Origin: UBA1189 sp045660385
GTDB lineage: Bacteria; Bacteroidota; Bacteroidia; Bacteroidales; Bacteroidaceae
Reading direction: 5' to 3'
DNA length: 64,000 bases
Assembly: GCA_045660385.1 (NCBI GenBank)
Contig: JAZRDT010000053.1
Span: 1-64,000, forward strand
The translations under genes were made by a program, and so were the position numbers. A model generated the notes under the pieces. It saw only the letters and a program-made list of their open reading frames with translations, was not told the DNA's origin and did no database searches. Shown piece by piece: positions 16,201 through 25,280 of this stretch (within the stretch, counting starts at the first letter, position 1; the number at the start of each line of letters is the position of its first letter).

Positions 16201-17249
16201 AGGAGCAGAAGAAGCTATTCAACCAACTGTTCCGTGGTAGCAATGCCATCAACGCCAAGGTGGTGGGCAGTGGCATCGGACTACTGTCCATAGGCCGATA
16301 CATCAAGAATATGAAGGGAAAGATTGAGGTGAGCAGCCAGCTCAACAAGGGATCGGACTTCCACGTGAGGTTCCCCATAGGCAAGGAGCACTACGACCCG
16401 CACACTACCCTATTCATTGAGAAGCCTCATGAAGAAAATAGGACACAGCCTATGCAGTCTAACATGGACGAGGCCATTGACGCCATGGATCAGCGTACAC
16501 GACTACTCATTGTGGAGGATAATCCAGAACTGTTGGCCTACCTGACAAAGATATTTGAAAAGGAGTATCGGGTGTACACTGCCACCAACGGCAAGGAGGC
16601 ATTGGCCAAGCTGCATTACATACAGCCACTTATCGTGCTGTCCGATGTGATGATGCCTGAGATGCGTGGCGACGACCTCTGTGTATCCATCAAGAGCAAC
16701 ATCGATACGTCGCACATAGCCGTGGTGCTGATATCGGCACTATCTGACCAACAGAGCATCATCAAAGGATTATCGGTAAAGGCTGATGCGTATGTGACCA
16801 AACCTTTCGACATGAAGGTGCTGCAACTTACTCTGCGCAACCTCGTAGAGAGCCGACAGAAACTCAGAGAGCGACTGGCATCGCTGGAGGATATCAACGA
16901 GAACATTGCTGACGGCACTTCAGAACTTGACCTCAAACTGATGAAGGAACTGAAGGAAATTATCAGTGCTAACCTTGAGAAGCCGGACTTCACGGTGGAC
17001 ACATTGGCGTACGAATTACGTGTGAGCCGCACCACACTATATAACAAGGTGAAGGGACTCACCGGAAACACGCCATCGGACCTCATCAGGGAGGCACGTA
17101 TCAACAAGGCGAAGAAATTACTGCGTGAACATCGATACCAAATAGTGGAGATAGGCGAACTGGTAGGATTCTCTGACCAGAAATATTTCCGCGAGGTATT
17201 CAAGAAAACCGTAGGAATGACACCGAGCGAATATGCTAAAACAAATTGA
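13287..17249 (+). CDS. Hybrid two-component system sensor/regulator (HTCS)
   Basis: The ATG at 13287 gives 1320 residues and a signal peptide (MKRLRGLILLAICLSFTAAF); an earlier in-frame start would spoil it. A large periplasmic part of two-bladed propeller repeats follows (about residues 25-690, with repeated DxxGxLWxxT-like motifs such as DKNNDLWFATDNGIS). Next are a Y_Y_Y domain and one membrane segment (about 774-798). The kinase core has likely phosphoacceptor His819 in AHDLRTP, an N box NLLSNAIKYS and a G box GSGIGL. The receiver has likely Asp1120 in SDVMMPEM, and the protein ends in an AraC-type HTH. HTCS proteins sense glycan fragments and switch on polysaccharide loci, but no SusC/D locus lies beside this one. 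Confidence 0.93.
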   Translation: MKRLRGLILLAICLSFTAAFGQIYKYIGLDDGLSSRNVYAVQQANGGFMWFLTDNGIDRYDGSNMTKYTIRIAGQKFTEYSTCRLIYDAADDNILVVTGLGRVLQYDRRDNAFRVMYSPTINASKADIAECARSPIDEKGNIWILIGDEAFCYNVRTRQGRRLALTSNGIAPSFSAVTPKDSATLYIGNKQGVCIGHVDGDRLTLEAIPEMGEHECNVNTLFYAISHATLLIGTEDAGIVAFKENTGEVIHHKEALPDMRVTKILPCGNGNEVIFSTNAACVYHMTLDQCMPTPYLQADFTTDYRMNTDNVADMCFDEDGQLWLCSFPEGLTIRNGQYPGFNWLRRSNLSNNTLTDNSINCLLEDKNNDLWFATDNGISMYGRNSGQWKTLLSKDDESPNPNHHFLTLCEVKPGTILVGGYASGIYIVDKATYSARFVKPASMTPEKYIQTMYRDPSDGSVWMGGENQLFNISYDTDIQVNYAEVFGGINYITQKDSEHLWIGTKEGLYIFNKKNYEKRRIELPLERFRVNTLFQDADGTIYIGTHHHGLLVYNEEENYYTRYNKSNSALTDDCMKCIINARNGSLYISSNGGIVRFNKNTKRITTWTNDQGMQGINFSIRSGIRTNRNSIIFGGDHGAIEISEDASLPHIYQANLILADLYIGNARVNPNDKKSPLNVALNNTQHLRLSNSQRDAAIKVKNINHIYPSDCLIAWTTDRNLDNAKWNELNEDNFITLNGLKPGNYVMTIRSTSKESGQVLDEHSLKLSIKPPYYFSFWGIVIELAILVLAFVLVIKITKASSVLHVSDEKVKFFINTAHDLRTPITLIKAPLEELNESQTLSQNDKESIALALRNTNTLAEMTDKAMRYEIESIEKGMLRVECHEAIAHIGKQIDRWKMLAQIKQQQIEYINPETPFNIWVDVRKLNSIIQNLLSNAIKYSREKSTITFTLYEEDRAWGFHVTDSGIGIDEQEQKKLFNQLFRGSNAINAKVVGSGIGLLSIGRYIKNMKGKIEVSSQLNKGSDFHVRFPIGKEHYDPHTTLFIEKPHEENRTQPMQSNMDEAIDAMDQRTRLLIVEDNPELLAYLTKIFEKEYRVYTATNGKEALAKLHYIQPLIVLSDVMMPEMRGDDLCVSIKSNIDTSHIAVVLISALSDQQSIIKGLSVKADAYVTKPFDMKVLQLTLRNLVESRQKLRERLASLEDINENIADGTSELDLKLMKELKEIISANLEKPDFTVDTLAYELRVSRTTLYNKVKGLTGNTPSDLIREARINKAKKLLREHRYQIVEIGELVGFSDQKYFREVFKKTVGMTPSEYAKTN

Positions 17250-17264
17250 TAAGCTGGTAATAAT

Positions 17265-17298
17265 AAAAGTGTGCCGTTCATACGAACGGCACACTTTT
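17265..17298. terminator. Bidirectional terminator
   Basis: A perfect 15-bp stem (AAAAGTGTGCCGTTC/GAACGGCACACTTTT) with loop ATAC. It is flanked by A and T runs and lies between the convergent HTCS and DUF4293 genes. Confidence 0.9.
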
Positions 17299-17320
17299 TA
17301 TTTATCAGATAAACAACTTA

Positions 17321-17794
17321 TCAATCGCGCAAACGGAAGTTATTGGCACGAGCCAACATCTTAGCCTCAGTATTGCGGATAGAGGAGAAACTCATTGCTG
17401 TAAGGATGAGGGACACCAACGGAAGGCACATCTGCCAATGGAGTTCGACCATACGCGTATCTCCACGCAAAATAAGCACAAACGCCAACATGACCACATA
17501 ATATCCTGCCAGCACACAGCAATTAAAAACTGCACTGCGCTTCTGCAACGCGAAGTTCTGGAACAAGCAGATAAACATCGTGAACATGCTGACTACAGCC
17601 GATACGATGAGCAGTATGCCTAAGGCACACGGAGCAGCTGAAGTGGTTCCCTCGGCCCAACGGCGAAACACGAAGTTGGTCATCTCTACGGTGGGGCTAT
17701 CCTGATAGAAGAAAGTAATGAGCGGGTTGCACATACAAACGACAAGAGCCACAACCGCTAATAGCATATACAAGTGATGAATATAAAATTTCAT
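17321..17794 (-). CDS. DUF4293 family membrane protein
   Basis: The ATG at 17794 is preferred because it starts directly with the first membrane segment (MKFYIHHLYMLLAVVALVV); a longer frame to 17854 adds a hydrophilic leader. The 157-residue protein has four membrane segments and ends in ARANNFRLRD, like the DUF4293 family of Bacteroidetes, whose function is unknown. It follows rpoZ and bamD in the same direction, an arrangement common in Bacteroidales, and ends at the strong terminator at 17265-17298. Confidence 0.75.
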   Translation of the reverse strand: MKFYIHHLYMLLAVVALVVCMCNPLITFFYQDSPTVEMTNFVFRRWAEGTTSAAPCALGILLIVSAVVSMFTMFICLFQNFALQKRSAVFNCCVLAGYYVVMLAFVLILRGDTRMVELHWQMCLPLVSLILTAMSFSSIRNTEAKMLARANNFRLRD

Positions 17795-17917
17795 AATGAC
17801 ATCAGAAAATAATAAAGGGCTTGGCGTTTGGCATCGTGCTATGGCTTCCGACAAGAAGCGGAACCTCTACACTTACATACCAGACGCCAAGCTCTATAAG
17901 ATAACTCTAAAAAACGA

Positions 17918-18253
17918 TTACTCTTGACTAGCGCTTTCCTTCAGGGGGTTGCGGTAGTACACTTTGTCCTCGAGGAACTCTTGTGTTGCAATGAGTGCGG
18001 GCTTGGGAAGACGCTCATAGTAGCGTGAAATCTCAATCTGCTCACGGTTCTCGAATACCTCTTCCAAATTGTCTGATGATGAGCTGAACTCATCGAGTTT
18101 CTTCTTCAACTCGTCCTTGATCTCTACAGAAATTTGATTGGCACGCTTGCCCATGATAGCGATTGATTCATACACATTACCAGTCTTGTCTCTGAAATCC
18201 GACAAATCACGAGTAACAGTGTTAGTAGGAGCATTGGTCTTTTTGTAATCCAT
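17918..18253 (-). CDS. rpoZ: RNA polymerase omega subunit
   Basis: The 111-residue protein matches the Bacteroidetes omega/Rpb6-like subunit. It has an N-terminal TRDLSDFRDKTGNVYESI, the conserved IMGKRANQIS helix, an acidic middle (EFSSSSDNLEEVFENRE) and the late FLEDKVYYRNP. Omega binds the beta-prime tail and helps RNA polymerase assembly. It lies 35 bases downstream of bamD and is probably co-transcribed with it. Confidence 0.9.
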   Translation of the reverse strand: MDYKKTNAPTNTVTRDLSDFRDKTGNVYESIAIMGKRANQISVEIKDELKKKLDEFSSSSDNLEEVFENREQIEISRYYERLPKPALIATQEFLEDKVYYRNPLKESASQE

Positions 18254-18288
18254 AGTCTATTGTTATAATATATTTGTTTATTCTTTTT

Positions 18289-19086
18289 TTATTTTATTGC
18301 TTTTTGTGAATCGCGATACATCTTGTCAGCTTCCTTCATATACTTGCTTTCAGGAAACTCATTCTTGAAGGCATGATACTCATCAATCGTATCACGATAA
18401 CGGTCAATCATCTTTTCCTTAACGCTCTCCTTGGCCATACCATAACGAGCACGAAGAATCAATATTGAAAGATCCTCGCGCAACTTGGTATAGGGATAGT
18501 CATTGAGTGCGTTCTGTGCTGTGATGATGCAAGCTTGGTAATTGTTACCCATATAGTTGCCCAAGTCATAATAGAGCTTGGCCGAACGATATTCCTTCTC
18601 AACCAAACGGTCGTGCAACTCATACAACATATCGTGAGCTACAGTACGATAATCTGAATAGGGATAATATTCGGTGAAAACCTGAATCTCATTGATGGCA
18701 CGTATCGTGCTTGATTGGTCGAGACGAGGGTCAGGGGTATCCAGATAGAGGGCTTTAGCCGACATGAAACGGGCAGTCTCGGCATATACTCCCTTGGGAT
18801 AGGTGTTACAATAGGTTGTAAAGTATTGTGAAGCGGTCACATAGTCCTTCATACCGAAATAGCACATTGAAAGCATGTAGAGTGACTCTTCGGCATAGAT
18901 AGTACCCTTCATGAAGGCGAGCACATCCTCGAGCAATGAGCTTGCCTGGCTATACTCTCCTTCTACATAGTATGCCTTGGCCAGCTCATACTTATAGTCA
19001 TAATCCATCGACTTCTGCACCTTCGCATATTGAGTACAGCTTGCCAACATGATGGCTGAGAGTATGATTGCTACGAATTTCTTCAT
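18289..19086 (-). CDS. bamD: Outer membrane assembly lipoprotein BamD
   Basis: A 265-residue lipoprotein (MKKFVAIILSAIMLASC) built of TPR-like helices, with YYVEGEYSQASSLLEDV early, SMCYFGMKDYVTASQYF and TYPKGVYAETARFMSAK in the middle, and the family signature region SPDPRLDQ-like (TPDPRLDQSSTIRAI). BamD is the periplasmic partner of BamA in inserting beta-barrel proteins. It is the first gene of bamD-rpoZ-DUF4293. A TAACTTTG box precedes the gene on its strand, but the spacing to an upstream TTTG is long. Confidence 0.9.
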   Translation of the reverse strand: MKKFVAIILSAIMLASCTQYAKVQKSMDYDYKYELAKAYYVEGEYSQASSLLEDVLAFMKGTIYAEESLYMLSMCYFGMKDYVTASQYFTTYCNTYPKGVYAETARFMSAKALYLDTPDPRLDQSSTIRAINEIQVFTEYYPYSDYRTVAHDMLYELHDRLVEKEYRSAKLYYDLGNYMGNNYQACIITAQNALNDYPYTKLREDLSILILRARYGMAKESVKEKMIDRYRDTIDEYHAFKNEFPESKYMKEADKMYRDSQKAIK

Positions 19087-19178
19087 CCTTGAATACCTAT
19101 AACTAATAATTATCGTGCAAAGTTACGGATTACCTACGAATAAACGGAACAAAACAATCTTTTTTTATGCTAAAAATA

Positions 19179-19220
19179 TAAAAAAAGTGTGGAGCAATGC
19201 TATCCAGACATTGCTCCACA
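19179..19220 (-). terminator. Terminator of the uxaB operon
   Basis: A 12-bp perfect stem (TGTGGAGCAATG/CATTGCTCCACA) followed on the minus strand by a run of T (seen as A at 19180-19186). It lies just past the stop of the 1002-residue gene. Confidence 0.85.
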
Positions 19221-19250
19221 TCGATTTTGGAATTTATAGATATCAGTGCA

Positions 19251-22200
19251 TTACTTGATAAGCACCTTGCTCACCTTTACCTGTCCGTCGGTCATTATGC
19301 TCTTGACAAGAGTAATACCCTTCTGAGGTGCTGCGATGCGCACGCCATCGATTGTGTAATACTCGCATGCTGATGCCTTTGCACTTGACTCAACATCAAT
19401 ACATTTAATGGCAGAAGGAACCTCCTCTGACTCATAGAAGAGAGTGAAGTTGTCAAGCTTGAACCAGCCTTGACCGCGTACATTCTCACCATATTCGTCG
19501 GTGTCACCAGAGACTACATCATCCTTTGAAATACCGTATGTATTGACATTATTGGTGCGGAAACCAATGCGGGCAACACCATCTTCCCTTACAGCGAAGG
19601 TTACTGTCATCTTGTGGAGAAGATCAGTGGTGGGGTCATCAGTCAAGCATGTATAGTCAGCATAGGTCAAGAAAGGAACAGAAGCCTCAGGGAAGTCGAT
19701 ATCACGCTGGGCTGCAGCCTTAGCATCTTCCGGCAGATTCAATTCGTGCGCCTCTTTGGTAGAGAACATCTGTACATAGCCGTTAGCAAAGATGCGCTGT
19801 GTGGTGATGTTATCACCTGCCCAGTTGTGCTGTACCATTACATCGGCAGTAAGAACATATGTACCCATGGGCAATCCTGTGAGAGTCTGGCTCATCTCCA
19901 CTTCGGGTACACTCTCAGTCCAAATACCCCAGAGTTTATCTCCATCGGTAGGCTGACGATCAACGTAGGTTCCATCATCCAAAGTAACACTAATAGCATC
20001 ACCAGAGTTAATAGCGCACCATCCTGTAACATCATGAGCAGTAATCTCTGATGCGGTACGACATGTATCGCCATTGAGAATAAGGTTCCATCCCTTAGGT
20101 GCATCGGCCACACCACCTGAATCACCACCGGGTTGTGTAGACATATCCTCGAAACTCGGGTTCTTGAGGATATAGGTGATGTCCTTACCTACGAGAATTT
20201 CCGATTTCTTGCATGTTTCCAATGCCTCTTCAAGCATAGCTATCACACCAGGAATCTCGTCATCGGTATATTCACCATATTCGTATTTATCAAGCACTTC
20301 CATCATAACATCGCTATACTCACCGGCACCAGGCAGATCGCCATAGATACTCAAGTTTTCATCGGCTTCAGCAAGAGCCTGACCCAACTTAGCATACAAC
20401 TTTACCGAACGATCCATTGCAACCAAAAGGTCCTTAGCGAGAAGGATGGCAGCATTGATTTCTGCCTGTGAATTTGATTCATCATACTCGTCCAACTCCT
20501 CTACTTTGTTCTCAACCAAATCATAGATGACTTTCGACATCAAATCCTCATTTTCGATGTATTGGTTCATCTGATTTACGTAGTGGGCCAACACTGACAA
20601 TGCATCGTCAGCGGTATAACCCACCTTCTCTATGCGGAAGTTGTCGACCTTGAACCAGCCATCACCACCAGCAGAGTTAGATGAACTACGTAATGCTGCT
20701 GCGATATTACCATCAGTGCGCAAACCAAAGGTGAGCTTACCATCATAAACATAAGCACGTACTTGCATAGCTTGCAACTCAGTATCAGTAACAGGCTCTT
20801 CCAAACCGGCAAAGTCATATACTTCTGAGTTATCAAGTAATGATAGGTCATAGTCATACACGTATCCGAAATAGGTTGAGTTCAAGTTTCCGAAGATACG
20901 TTGAGTGGTACGGCGCGAACCGCTTCCGTTAGCGCCTACCATGAGAGCAGCACTTACGATATAGGTTCCATTTTCAATGCCGTCAATCGTTTGAGAGAGT
21001 TCAACTGTGGGGAAACCTGCGGTCCAAATACCGAAACCATACTGTCCATCTTTTGCTTCACCTGTACAGTCAGCATTGACACCACACCAGTTTGCCACAC
21101 CATGATTTTGAATTTCACTTACAGTAGTCACGGTATCACCACCAAGAACAAGGGTCCATCCTACGGGAGGAGCCGCGATGTTTGATGTAGTACCACCACC
21201 TTGAGCAGAGAGGTCCTCGAAACTCATGTTTGTACCCAACGAAGTATAGTCTCCCATTCCTTGGTTATGAGATGCTACAGCATCGATAATAGCCAACTTT
21301 GCCGCAGCAAGAGACTCTACATCGATTTTCGTATTAAACACCTCCATAGCTGTTGTGATGGCCGCTAAAAGGACCTCATCACCGCTCTCTTCTGCAGCAG
21401 ACACAGCGACATCAATCTCCTTATAGAGAGCAACCTTAGCATCGATAAGCGACTTGATAATCGCAATCACAGAATCGTCAAGAACTACTTCATTGTACAT
21501 GCGCTCAACTTCTGTTGCAGTAACTTGGAAACCGGCCTCGAAGCCCTCTGTTTCCAAATAAGAAACCTCAAAATTATTGATAAGTTCATAGGCAGAAGCA
21601 AAGGATGAGTATGCAGCCACATTCTCAGCCTTAACGAATGCCCAGTTAAGCGAGGTACTATCGGCCATCTGTACGTAGGTATCGGTCAAGTCATAAACCG
21701 GATTACCAATTTCATCATATAGTATATCGAAATCGGGATGCCATCCTGAACCGGGATATGAAATTACCCAATACTGCTGTCCCTTGTTGAGATGCATATG
21801 TAAACCGACCACATTGGTATTGTTGTAATCACCTGCAATCAACTTGTAATAGCCTTCGTAATCACCACCTACAACGGTCCATTCGGCTTCGTAATCGCGC
21901 ATGTTGACATTGGCTGTTCCGCTGGGCACACACAAGTAGTTGGTGGCAACAATAGAGTCAGAGCCATCAACCAATGAGGGCACTATATCATCGTGCTTAA
22001 ACATCCATGTGCCATACGATGTTTCGACAGCCTCTAGCTGATAGTCGGCATAGTGTGAATCAGTAGCGCTAAGATTATACAACGCTCCATCCCAACTGGT
22101 ACGGCTCATATAGCCGTTCGGAGTTGCCTTATTAAACAATACATACTTTTCACCTGCGGTCAAAACCTCAGTTTTCAATTCTGGAGGCTGAATCTCAGCC

Positions 22201-22259
22201 ATCACACTTGTACTCGCCAACAAAAGGCCGGCAATGAGTGTAAACGTTTTGTTTCTCAT
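19251..22259 (-). CDS. Large secreted protein with two duplicated beta domains and T9SS-like tail
   Basis: A 1002-residue protein with a signal peptide (MRNKTFTLIAGLLLASTSVMA). Two homologous modules of about 200 residues lie at about 345-560 and 705-960. Each opens with SFEDxSxQxGG, contains a GWxLxLxGDT segment and a TTQRIF motif, and closes with GWFKxDNF. They look like jelly-roll, carbohydrate-binding-type domains. Helical linkers of FIVAR type lie before each. The end (YYTIDGVRIAAPQKGIT to KVLIK) resembles the type IX secretion sorting tail of Prevotella-like species. It starts 38 bases after uxaB and shares its promoter. It is probably a surface glycan-related protein; the catalytic role, if any, is unknown. 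Confidence 0.7.
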   Translation of the reverse strand: MRNKTFTLIAGLLLASTSVMAEIQPPELKTEVLTAGEKYVLFNKATPNGYMSRTSWDGALYNLSATDSHYADYQLEAVETSYGTWMFKHDDIVPSLVDGSDSIVATNYLCVPSGTANVNMRDYEAEWTVVGGDYEGYYKLIAGDYNNTNVVGLHMHLNKGQQYWVISYPGSGWHPDFDILYDEIGNPVYDLTDTYVQMADSTSLNWAFVKAENVAAYSSFASAYELINNFEVSYLETEGFEAGFQVTATEVERMYNEVVLDDSVIAIIKSLIDAKVALYKEIDVAVSAAEESGDEVLLAAITTAMEVFNTKIDVESLAAAKLAIIDAVASHNQGMGDYTSLGTNMSFEDLSAQGGGTTSNIAAPPVGWTLVLGGDTVTTVSEIQNHGVANWCGVNADCTGEAKDGQYGFGIWTAGFPTVELSQTIDGIENGTYIVSAALMVGANGSGSRRTTQRIFGNLNSTYFGYVYDYDLSLLDNSEVYDFAGLEEPVTDTELQAMQVRAYVYDGKLTFGLRTDGNIAAALRSSSNSAGGDGWFKVDNFRIEKVGYTADDALSVLAHYVNQMNQYIENEDLMSKVIYDLVENKVEELDEYDESNSQAEINAAILLAKDLLVAMDRSVKLYAKLGQALAEADENLSIYGDLPGAGEYSDVMMEVLDKYEYGEYTDDEIPGVIAMLEEALETCKKSEILVGKDITYILKNPSFEDMSTQPGGDSGGVADAPKGWNLILNGDTCRTASEITAHDVTGWCAINSGDAISVTLDDGTYVDRQPTDGDKLWGIWTESVPEVEMSQTLTGLPMGTYVLTADVMVQHNWAGDNITTQRIFANGYVQMFSTKEAHELNLPEDAKAAAQRDIDFPEASVPFLTYADYTCLTDDPTTDLLHKMTVTFAVREDGVARIGFRTNNVNTYGISKDDVVSGDTDEYGENVRGQGWFKLDNFTLFYESEEVPSAIKCIDVESSAKASACEYYTIDGVRIAAPQKGITLVKSIMTDGQVKVSKVLIK

Positions 22260-22297
22260 AATTTTGATTTATTAATGTTGGTTGGCCTCTATTTTGA

Positions 22298-23740
22298 TTA
22301 AAGAATTGTCTTGACAGTCTCAAGCATGCCGATAGACTGAATGCTATCGAGATACTGCACAACAAGATCAGTCAGACCAGGAATGGCATTGAGGTTGCTC
22401 TTCCAAATGCTCTCCTCAGCCAAAACGCCCTCGGCAACCTTGCGGGTATCACCTGTTGCCCAAAGCTCCTTGAGCAGTGCCATGATTTCTGGTGCATCGT
22501 TGGGAACAATCTCAGCGCCATCTTCACGCACACCTCCTTTATAATAGGTAATAATGGCAGCAAGGCCAAGCACGAGTCCCTTAGGCAACTCACCCTTACG
22601 AGCCAGATAGGTTTTGAGACCGGGAAGATCGCGAGTCTCGTATTTGGGGAACGAATTGAGCATAATGCTTGTCACCTGATGGTCGACGAAGGGATTCACG
22701 AAGCGCTCAAGCACATCGGCTGCAAATTTCTGCAGTTCTTCCTTGGGCAGGTTGAGAGTTTCCATCAACTCTTCACACATCACCTTATTGATATACTTAC
22801 CAACTACAGGATGCTGACATGCATCACGTACGATATTGATTCCTGAAAGGTATGCTACGGGAGAAAGTACGGTGTGCGGACCATTGAGGAGGGTTACCTT
22901 GCGTTCGTGGTAGGGTTCCTCAGAGGGTACGAAGAGCACATTCAGACCAGCCTTATCGGCGGGGAACTCATCGGCAATAGAAGCCGGGGCCTCAATCACC
23001 CACAGGTGGAAGAATTCGCCTTGAACGACCATGTTATCATCGTATCCCAACTTAGCCTTAATCTCATCAATCTCCTTGCGGGGGAATCCTGGGACAATAC
23101 GATCAACAAGGGTTGCATACACGCCACATGCATGAAGGAACCAGTCTTTGAATTCAGCGCCTAACTGCCACAGTTCAATATATTGAAGGATGCACTCCTT
23201 AAGTTTATGACCGTTAAGGAAGATGAGCTCGCAGGGGAACACGATAAGTCCCTTACTCATATCGCCCTTGAAATATTCATAACGATGATACAGCAACTGT
23301 GTCAACTTACCAGGATATGACGATGCAGGCTTGTCGGTAAATTTACATGTGGGATCAAAGGTGATACCAGCCTCCGTAGTGTTTGAAATGACAAAGCGCA
23401 TCTCTGGTTGCTCGGCCAGCCGCATGAACTCATCATTCTGTGTATATACATTCAATGCACGGCTGATGACATCAATCTTTGTCAGACTATTGACTGGTTC
23501 GCCATTGTCGAGGCCCTGGAGATTGACATGGTAAAGGCAATCCTGACCATTGAGCATATCAATCATGCCATTCTCAATGGGTTGGACAACGACTACACTA
23601 CCATTAAAATCGGTCTTTTCATTCATGTTGAAAATAATCCAGTCAACAAAAGCACGTAAAAAGTTTCCTTCACCAAACTGAATGACCTTCTCGGGACGAA
23701 TAGTCTTGTTAGCCGTAGTTTTGTTTAATGCTTTCATCAT
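22298..23740 (-). CDS. uxaB: Tagaturonate reductase (altronate oxidoreductase)
   Basis: The 480-residue protein belongs to the mannitol dehydrogenase-like polyol family. A nucleotide-binding start (VIQFGEGNFLRAFVDWII) is followed by VISNTTEAGI, the PCELIFLNGHKL segment and a catalytic-domain KVTLLNGPHTVLSPVAYL. UxaB reduces D-tagaturonate to D-altronate with NADH in galacturonate breakdown. No uxaA or uxaC lies nearby, so the rest of the pathway must be elsewhere. It has its own promoter at 23771-23802 and is followed after 38 bases by the large secreted protein gene. Confidence 0.88.
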   Translation of the reverse strand: MMKALNKTTANKTIRPEKVIQFGEGNFLRAFVDWIIFNMNEKTDFNGSVVVVQPIENGMIDMLNGQDCLYHVNLQGLDNGEPVNSLTKIDVISRALNVYTQNDEFMRLAEQPEMRFVISNTTEAGITFDPTCKFTDKPASSYPGKLTQLLYHRYEYFKGDMSKGLIVFPCELIFLNGHKLKECILQYIELWQLGAEFKDWFLHACGVYATLVDRIVPGFPRKEIDEIKAKLGYDDNMVVQGEFFHLWVIEAPASIADEFPADKAGLNVLFVPSEEPYHERKVTLLNGPHTVLSPVAYLSGINIVRDACQHPVVGKYINKVMCEELMETLNLPKEELQKFAADVLERFVNPFVDHQVTSIMLNSFPKYETRDLPGLKTYLARKGELPKGLVLGLAAIITYYKGGVREDGAEIVPNDAPEIMALLKELWATGDTRKVAEGVLAEESIWKSNLNAIPGLTDLVVQYLDSIQSIGMLETVKTIL

Positions 23741-23770
23741 AATAAATTTTTAGAAGTTAAAATATTGTTG

Positions 23771-23802
23771 CGAAGATACAACATGCTCATTAGAAAAGCA
23801 AA
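23771..23802 (-). promoter_or_regulatory. Bacteroidetes-type promoter of uxaB
   Basis: On the minus strand TTTG (23799-23802), 20 bases, then TATCTTCG (23771-23778). The last box differs at one position from TAnnTTTG. The start codon lies about 30 bases downstream. Confidence 0.65.
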
Positions 23803-23819
23803 CAATCAATGCAGAAAAA

Positions 23820-25238
23820 TCATAGGGTCTTATGATGGGTGATACAAGTGGGTAACTCGTCCAGATAATGGGAAACCATTATCAGCGTCTTGTCGGGACG
23901 GCTACAAAATGTATCTATCACCTTGCGCACCCATTCACGGTTGGCCGTATCCAGTCCGTGCAACGGCTCGTCGAGAATGAGTAGTTCGGGATCCTTGACA
24001 AAGGCTCGTGCCAAGAGGACAAGTCGTTGCTCACCACTTGAAAGTGTAAGGAACGTGCGTTCGGCCAAGTCCTCAATACCGAACACGCGCATCCACTCTT
24101 TACAGATGCCCATCTGTTCGGGTCGAGGACGCTTATAGAGTCCGATACTATCATGCAGGCCTGAAGCTACAATTTCGATTGAAGGTAAATCCTTCAAATA
24201 GGCCCGATGCATCTCGGGCGACACATAACCTATGCGGCGCTTGATATCCCAGATACTCTCACCAGTACCTCTACGCTTTCCAAATAGAGTTATGTCACAC
24301 GCATACGACTGAGGATTATCGGCACATACCAAAGCCAACAATGCCGACTTGCCGCTTCCGTTTCGTCCGTGAAGAGCCCAGCGTTCACCACGTAACACAC
24401 TCCAATCGAGATGTTCAAAGATGGTACGATCTCCATAACGAAGGGTTACATCACGAAATTCAATGATAGAAGAAGAGGTCTTCATATCATCGGAGGAGGC
24501 ATGTTGAAGAACCGGCTGCGCACAGGGAAGTACCACTTCCCCACACTCTATAGAAGAATCATTGCCGGCTCCTACCACACGGTCACATACAGGCACTACA
24601 CGGGTAATGAATCCAGGCACCTCCTCGGCTCTCGACAAGACTAGGATGAGATGAAGGCCGGTTTCAGAAACCAGGTGCTGCAACAGTTCGCACAACTGAG
24701 TACGCATGGGTGCATCCAATCCAATGAAGGGATTGTCCATAATGAGTACCTTCGGAGAACCCATTAAGGCTTTCGCCACTTGAAGACGACGCAACTCGCC
24801 ACTTGACAACATCACCAAACGCTTATCCAATAGCGAAGAGAGACCAAAATATTCACATACTCCACTACATAAGTCTTCATCGGTGTAGCCTACAAATAAA
24901 TCTCGCACCACAGGAAGTTCTTCTACCTCTTGCGAATGCCATCGCTGCTGATAAAAATAACTGGTATCATTATCGCCATAACTATCGCGGAAAGCTATAT
25001 AGCGGATATTCTCATAAGCCATACGGCCATTGTCCTGGCCAAAATCATAATGAACCTCGTTCATCAAGAGCGGATAACGGCCAATAATCGTATTTATCAA
25101 TATCGTTTTACCGCTACCATTGGGACCAACAATAGCCAATTGCTCTCCTTCGTGCAATACGAAGTTGATCGGTTCACGCATCCGATACAAGGGGTGGCGC
25201 GCCACTCCATTCACTATTTCAACAATCTTTCTACTCAT
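23820..25238 (-). CDS. Twin ABC ATPase, ModF-like
   Basis: A 472-residue soluble protein with two ABC ATPase domains. Domain 1 (about 1-225) has Walker A GPNGSGKT, signature LSSGELRRL and Walker B VLIMDNP, where the catalytic Glu is Asn. Domain 2 (about 255-472) has Walker A GRNGSGKS, signature LSSGEQRLV and an intact Walker B LLILDEP. So one of the two ATP sites is probably weak. The layout resembles ModF/PhrA proteins, which lack membrane domains and whose role is unclear. It starts 42 bases after a membrane protein gene that could be its partner. Confidence 0.8.
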   Translation of the reverse strand: MSRKIVEIVNGVARHPLYRMREPINFVLHEGEQLAIVGPNGSGKTILINTIIGRYPLLMNEVHYDFGQDNGRMAYENIRYIAFRDSYGDNDTSYFYQQRWHSQEVEELPVVRDLFVGYTDEDLCSGVCEYFGLSSLLDKRLVMLSSGELRRLQVAKALMGSPKVLIMDNPFIGLDAPMRTQLCELLQHLVSETGLHLILVLSRAEEVPGFITRVVPVCDRVVGAGNDSSIECGEVVLPCAQPVLQHASSDDMKTSSSIIEFRDVTLRYGDRTIFEHLDWSVLRGERWALHGRNGSGKSALLALVCADNPQSYACDITLFGKRRGTGESIWDIKRRIGYVSPEMHRAYLKDLPSIEIVASGLHDSIGLYKRPRPEQMGICKEWMRVFGIEDLAERTFLTLSSGEQRLVLLARAFVKDPELLILDEPLHGLDTANREWVRKVIDTFCSRPDKTLIMVSHYLDELPTCITHHKTL

Positions 25239-25280
25239 TTCAATTCAAATCTTTACCTCCAAAAACAATCCGAATTTCAT

